Shown here piece after piece: positions 6,508 to 8,833 of a DNA stretch of 8,833 nt (position 1 is its first letter; each line of letters begins with the position of its first letter). The position numbers and the translations under genes were made by a program. Origin of the DNA: an uncultured Lachnospiraceae bacterium (lineage in GTDB: Bacteria; Bacillota; Clostridia; Lachnospirales; Lachnospiraceae); assembly GCA_947003375.1 (NCBI GenBank), contig CAMQOJ010000155.1, positions 1 through 8,833 of the forward strand, given 5' to 3'. The notes under the pieces are model-generated. The model did not search any database, had not been told where the DNA came from, and saw only the letters and a program-made list of their open reading frames with translations.

Positions 6508-7514
6508 TTGCTCATCCCTTCAATCGCATAAGCTACGGACTTGTAATTGTCGTCCTTGATAATCTTGGCCAGGCCAAGCACCACGCTTGTGATAGGATCC
6601 TCTGACACATTCACACGGAGTCCGGTCCCTGCGGCCAGACGCTCGGCCAGATGGCTAATCTGGGAAGCGCCTCCGGTCAGGTAGATACCGTGGCGGTAGA
6701 TATCCGCCGCCAGCTCGGGCGGCGTCCTCTCCAGAATGACCTTCACATTGTCGATGATGGAGGCGAAATGCTCCTCCAGGCACTCTACCACCAGCTTCGT
6801 GGGAATCTCCCGCTCTATGGGAAGCCCCGTCACGATGTCCCTGCCGTAGACGATTGCGCCCTTGCCCTCCTGCTCCAGCTCTTTCAGGGAAATCTTCACG
6901 GATTCGGAGGTCCTGCCGCCGATGACCAGGCTGAATTCCTTCCGCACGGCGGTCCGGATCGCCTCGTCGAACTTCAGGCCTCCTGTCTTGATCAGGCGGC
7001 TCAACACGATGCCGCCCAGGGACAGGATGGAAATCTCCGTGGTCTCGAAGCCTACATTGACCACCAGCACGCCCTGGGAATTCTTCACGTCGATGTCCAG
7101 CCCCAGGCCGTCTGCCACGGCCTTCTCCACCACCATGATCTTCTTCGCCTTTACATTGGCATATTTGATCAGGTCGTAAAAGGCCCTCTTCTCCACGTCG
7201 GTGACGTCCGTAGGCACCGCGATATAGAAATCCGCAGGCCTGCAGTTTCCCTTCTGGAGGTCAGTGACGAAATACCGTACCAGCGTCTCCATATTCTTGA
7301 TATCAGCGATGACGCCGTTGGTCAGCGGGTAAGAGATATGAATATTGCCGGGGGCCTTCTCATACATTTCAAATGCAGAGTTCCCATATGCAAACAGAAC
7401 CTTCTTGTTCTCTATGGCGATCATGTTCTTTTCCACCATGATGCTGTCGTCGCCCCTGCTATAGATTTTAATGTTGTTTGTACCTAAATCGATACCGAAT
7501 GCGTTGTTTGCCAA
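6504..7514 (-). CDS. mreB: Actin-like rod shape-determining protein MreB (divergent)
   Basis: MreB is a bacterial actin that forms membrane-bound filaments guiding wall synthesis. With a TTG start at 7512-7514 the product is 336 residues, normal for the family, and begins just before the phosphate-1 loop GIDLGTNN (7-14). AAAGGGG (7523-7529) lies 8 nt from this TTG. A TTG at 7556 would add 14 residues that do not fit the family. Other landmarks are SYPLTNGVIADIKNME (61-76), VPTDVTDVEKRA (100-111) and YLTGGASQ (278-285). Oddities: the phosphate-2 loop, normally VDIGGGTTE, reads VNVGFETTE (152-160), and the usual EEPMAAAIG segment reads EKAVADGLG (130-138). It may therefore be a lineage-specific MreB with changed nucleotide handling. 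The Mre identity is secure from fold-wide similarity and from mreC/mreD downstream. Confidence 0.93.
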   Translation of the reverse strand: MANNAFGIDLGTNNIKIYSRGDDSIMVEKNMIAIENKKVLFAYGNSAFEMYEKAPGNIHISYPLTNGVIADIKNMETLVRYFVTDLQKGNCRPADFYIAVPTDVTDVEKRAFYDLIKYANVKAKKIMVVEKAVADGLGLDIDVKNSQGVLVVNVGFETTEISILSLGGIVLSRLIKTGGLKFDEAIRTAVRKEFSLVIGGRTSESVKISLKELEQEGKGAIVYGRDIVTGLPIEREIPTKLVVECLEEHFASIIDNVKVILERTPPELAADIYRHGIYLTGGASQISHLAERLAAGTGLRVNVSEDPITSVVLGLAKIIKDDNYKSVAYAIEGMSK

Positions 7515-7522
7515 AATGACGA

Positions 7523-7529
7523 CCCCTTT
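7523..7529 (-). promoter_or_regulatory. Ribosome-binding site setting the TTG start of mreB
   Basis: AAAGGGG on the minus strand lies 8 nt before TTG 7512-7514. There is no in-frame ATG or GTG nearby, and the MreB fold begins six residues after this TTG, so the site decides an otherwise easily missed start. Confidence 0.7.
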
Positions 7530-7562
7530 CTTATTGTAAAAACTTTCTTCCGGCAAGGCTGG

Positions 7563-8408
7563 TCATACCGGCTCTGCCTCCGGAAACAGCGATTCCTCCG
7601 AAAACCATGCCCTCTCCTTAAAACTGACATAGCAGTTGTCGCCGATGATGACATGATCCAAAAGCCTTATGCCTATCCGTTCCCCGGTCTCCCTTACATT
7701 GCCGGTGAGCACTCGGTCGGCCAGGCTGGGCGTGGGATCGCCGCTGGGATGGTTGTGCACCAGCACGATGTTCACTGCCCGGCTCTCCAGAGCAGCCAGG
7801 AAGATTTCCCTGGGGGAAATCAGCGACATGTTGACGCTGCCCTCCGACAGCTTCCTCTCACAAATCAGCTGCCCCTTGGCATCCACACAGGCTACCACCA
7901 CGCACTCGGTCTCCCGGTGCCGGAGCTTTTCCATGAAATAAGCCGCCACCTGGCCGGAGCTGGTGAGGTTCAGCCCCTCCCTGGCCTTTGCCATGCTCAT
8001 GCGCATGGACAGCTCCGTCAGACATTTCAGCCGGACTGCCTTCACTTCGCCGATTCCCCTGATGCTCATAAGCTCTTCCAGTGTCACATCGTAGAGTCCA
8101 AGAAGGCCCTCCTTTGGATATCTGGCCAGGCTCATGACCTCCTCCGCCACCTGCAGCACATGATTGTCCTTAGTGCCGGTGCGGAGGATGATGGCAAGCA
8201 GCTCTATCTCCGTCAGGTTCTCCGGCCCGAACCGCTTGAATCTCTCATAGGGAAGCTCCGAGGCCGTCTTCAGCACGTTCTTTTGTGCCTTGCTCGTCCT
8301 CGGCGCCATGGTCTGCGCTCTGCGCTTCTTCTCCGGAATGTTTTTCTTTTGCGGAATGCTCTCCTTCCATGGAACGTTCTCGTTCCATTCTGCCCTTGCT
8401 TCGTCCAT
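7563..8408 (-). CDS. radC: RadC-family JAB/MPN-domain protein
   Basis: RadC proteins combine a helix-hairpin-helix region with a JAMM-type metalloprotease-like domain. Their biochemical role is unsettled, and the old DNA-repair assignment is not well supported. From the chosen start the protein has 281 residues. A charged tail of about 50 residues precedes the family N-terminus ELPYERFKRFGPENLTEIEL (51-70). The HhH segment is SIRGIGEVKAVRLK (115-128). The JAMM metal site VHNHPSGDPTPSLAD has His218, His220 and Asp231. I start at the ATG at 8406-8408, where AAAGGAG (8413-8419) is 4 nt away. An in-frame ATG at 8465, 3 nt after the DUF4321 stop, would add 19 residues (MEGHEKWPLQMRRRRERRR) but has only a weak AGG. 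The gap to mreB is 48 nt. Confidence 0.93.
   Translation of the reverse strand: MDEARAEWNENVPWKESIPQKKNIPEKKRRAQTMAPRTSKAQKNVLKTASELPYERFKRFGPENLTEIELLAIILRTGTKDNHVLQVAEEVMSLARYPKEGLLGLYDVTLEELMSIRGIGEVKAVRLKCLTELSMRMSMAKAREGLNLTSSGQVAAYFMEKLRHRETECVVVACVDAKGQLICERKLSEGSVNMSLISPREIFLAALESRAVNIVLVHNHPSGDPTPSLADRVLTGNVRETGERIGIRLLDHVIIGDNCYVSFKERAWFSEESLFPEAEPV
8325..8378 (-). repeat. Three 18-bp units coding a hexapeptide repeat in the RadC N-terminal tail
   Basis: The minus strand encodes NVPWKE, SIPQKK and NIPEKK in a row, a pattern of (N/S)(V/I)P-x-K-(E/K). Each unit is 18 bp (8361-8378, 8343-8360, 8325-8342). The nucleotide copies have diverged while the residue pattern is kept. It lies upstream of the conserved RadC fold, in a region most family members lack. 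Confidence 0.7.
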
Positions 8409-8412
8409 GCGT

Positions 8413-8419
8413 CTCCTTT
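8413..8419 (-). promoter_or_regulatory. Ribosome-binding site favouring the shorter radC start
   Basis: AAAGGAG on the minus strand stands 4 nt before the ATG at 8406-8408. It is clearly stronger than anything before the in-frame ATG at 8465 and is the main reason for the chosen radC start. Confidence 0.6.
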
Positions 8420-8468
8420 CCCTTCTCCGACGCATCTGAAGCGGCCACTTCTCATGGCCCTCCATGGA

Positions 8469-8708
8469 CTACCTGATGAACCGATATACCACAAGCGCGA
8501 TTACGACACCTATGACACTTGCTATGGTTATCTGAATCGTCAGACCAAAGGTCAGGACGATGAATCCCAAATCAAGCACGACAGGTGAACTCATCCCGAA
8601 GGATTGCCCGTAGTTCAGAAACGTGCCTGAGAAATAAGTGCCGATGAACCTGCCGATGACGAATCCCACCAGTATCAGTACCAGCAGTACCCAGTTTACT
8701 TTCTTCAA
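8469..8708 (-). CDS. DUF4321-family small membrane protein
   Basis: This is a 79-residue membrane protein of unknown function, commonly encoded beside radC and mreB in Clostridia. It has two hydrophobic segments (about residues 6-22 and 47-75) joined by a loop with the family signature LNYGQSFGMSSPVVLDLGFI (31-50), followed by LTFGLTIQITIASVIGVVIA. I recognise the family from that signature and the neighbourhood. The start is a TTG (8706-8708) with AGAGG (8716-8720) 7 nt upstream, and no ATG exists nearby in frame. The frame stays open upstream into the adapter at the contig end, so a longer 110-residue version beginning MYKRQ would be an artefact. Its location suggests a link to envelope assembly, but that is guilt by association only. 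Confidence 0.87.
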   Translation of the reverse strand: MKKVNWVLLVLILVGFVIGRFIGTYFSGTFLNYGQSFGMSSPVVLDLGFIVLTFGLTIQITIASVIGVVIALVVYRFIR

Positions 8709-8785
8709 GCCGATACCTCTTCCTTCTTTTGTCCCGCGGAATCCGGGTCTGTACAGATACCGCTGCGCACACTCAGATCCTCTCT
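8705..8785 (-). CDS. Possible C-terminal end of an unidentified upstream gene (truncated by the contig end)
   Basis: One minus-strand frame is open from the last genomic base to a TGA at 8705-8707, giving 26 residues ending QKKEEVSA. That TGA overlaps the TTG start of the DUF4321 gene (TTGA), an arrangement typical of coupled operon genes. In Clostridia a Maf-type nucleotide pyrophosphatase often precedes DUF4321, but these residues do not show a recognisable Maf C-terminus. Twenty-six open codons can occur by chance, so this is tentative. Confidence 0.3.
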   Translation of the reverse strand, partial: REDLSVRSGICTDPDSAGQKKEEVSA

Positions 8786-8786
8786 G

Positions 8787-8833
8787 CTGTCTCTTATACA
8801 CATCTCCGAGCCCACGAGACAGATGAGGATCTC
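8787..8833. other. Illumina Nextera adapter left on the contig end (not genomic)
   Basis: CTGTCTCTTATACACATCT (8787-8805) is the reverse complement of the Tn5 mosaic end used in Nextera libraries. CCGAGCCCACGAGAC (8806-8820) is the read-2 adapter tail. AGATGAGG (8821-8828) has the position and length of an i7 index, and ATCTC (8829-8833) matches the first bases of the following P7 segment. The order and spacing match a read through a library insert into its adapter. These bases should be trimmed. Confidence 0.98.

Noticed and set aside
6651..7487. A 278-codon plus-strand frame opposite mreB
   Set aside because: It is antisense to a confident mreB and its composition is typical of a reverse-frame shadow.
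8409..8465. Longer radC start at 8465 giving an Arg-rich MEGHEKWPLQMRRRRERRR leader
   Set aside because: Its ribosome-binding site is weak, whereas AAAGGAG precedes the ATG at 8408. It remains possible but is less likely.
7653..8588. A 311-codon plus-strand frame opposite radC
   Set aside because: It mirrors radC and part of the DUF4321 gene, has His/Leu/Arg-rich low-information sequence and no homology signature.
8787..8805. Tn5 mosaic end as evidence of a transposon
   Set aside because: It is followed directly by Nextera adapter, index and P7 bases at the contig end, so it comes from library preparation.

Overview
This window looks like a piece of a Clostridia chromosome, most likely a member of the Lachnospiraceae. 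I base this on gene order, on the pairing of a MinE with an MreBCD cluster, on a DUF4321 membrane protein next to radC, and on an unusually long PBP2. The assignment is inferred from family knowledge, not from a search. All convincing genes lie on the minus strand, so transcription runs from high to low coordinates.

In transcription order the window holds: possibly the last 26 codons of an unidentified upstream gene (8705-8785); a DUF4321 small membrane protein (8469-8708); radC (7563-8408); mreB (6504-7514); mreC (5638-6507); mreD (5095-5613); mrdA encoding PBP2 (2181-5144); minC (1491-2162); minD (572-1393); minE (282-560); and the first 77 codons of rodA/ftsW (1-232), which runs off the window. 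Gaps are short (at most 97 nt) and two or three gene pairs overlap, so this reads as one long operon. No stretch over 300 bases lacks a gene. I saw no convincing internal terminator, promoter, tRNA, rRNA, CRISPR array or mobile element.

The genes form one cell-shape module. MreB, MreC and MreD organise lateral wall growth. PBP2 (transpeptidase) and RodA (glycosyltransferase) build the peptidoglycan. MinC, MinD and MinE keep the FtsZ ring away from the poles. RadC and DUF4321 are common neighbours whose part in this process is not established.

The last 47 bases (8787-8833) are not genomic. They are the Nextera transposase end, the read-2 adapter, an apparent 8-base index and the start of the P7 sequence, left on a contig end. 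True sequence stops at 8786, and open frames crossing that point are artefacts.

I found no new biological system. The biological points worth a second look are departures from family consensus: a MinC whose RSGQ MinD-binding motif reads KDRE, an MreB with an altered phosphate-2 loop, a roughly 240-residue insertion in PBP2, a hexapeptide repeat in the RadC N-terminal tail, and a duplicated ribosome-binding segment before rodA.
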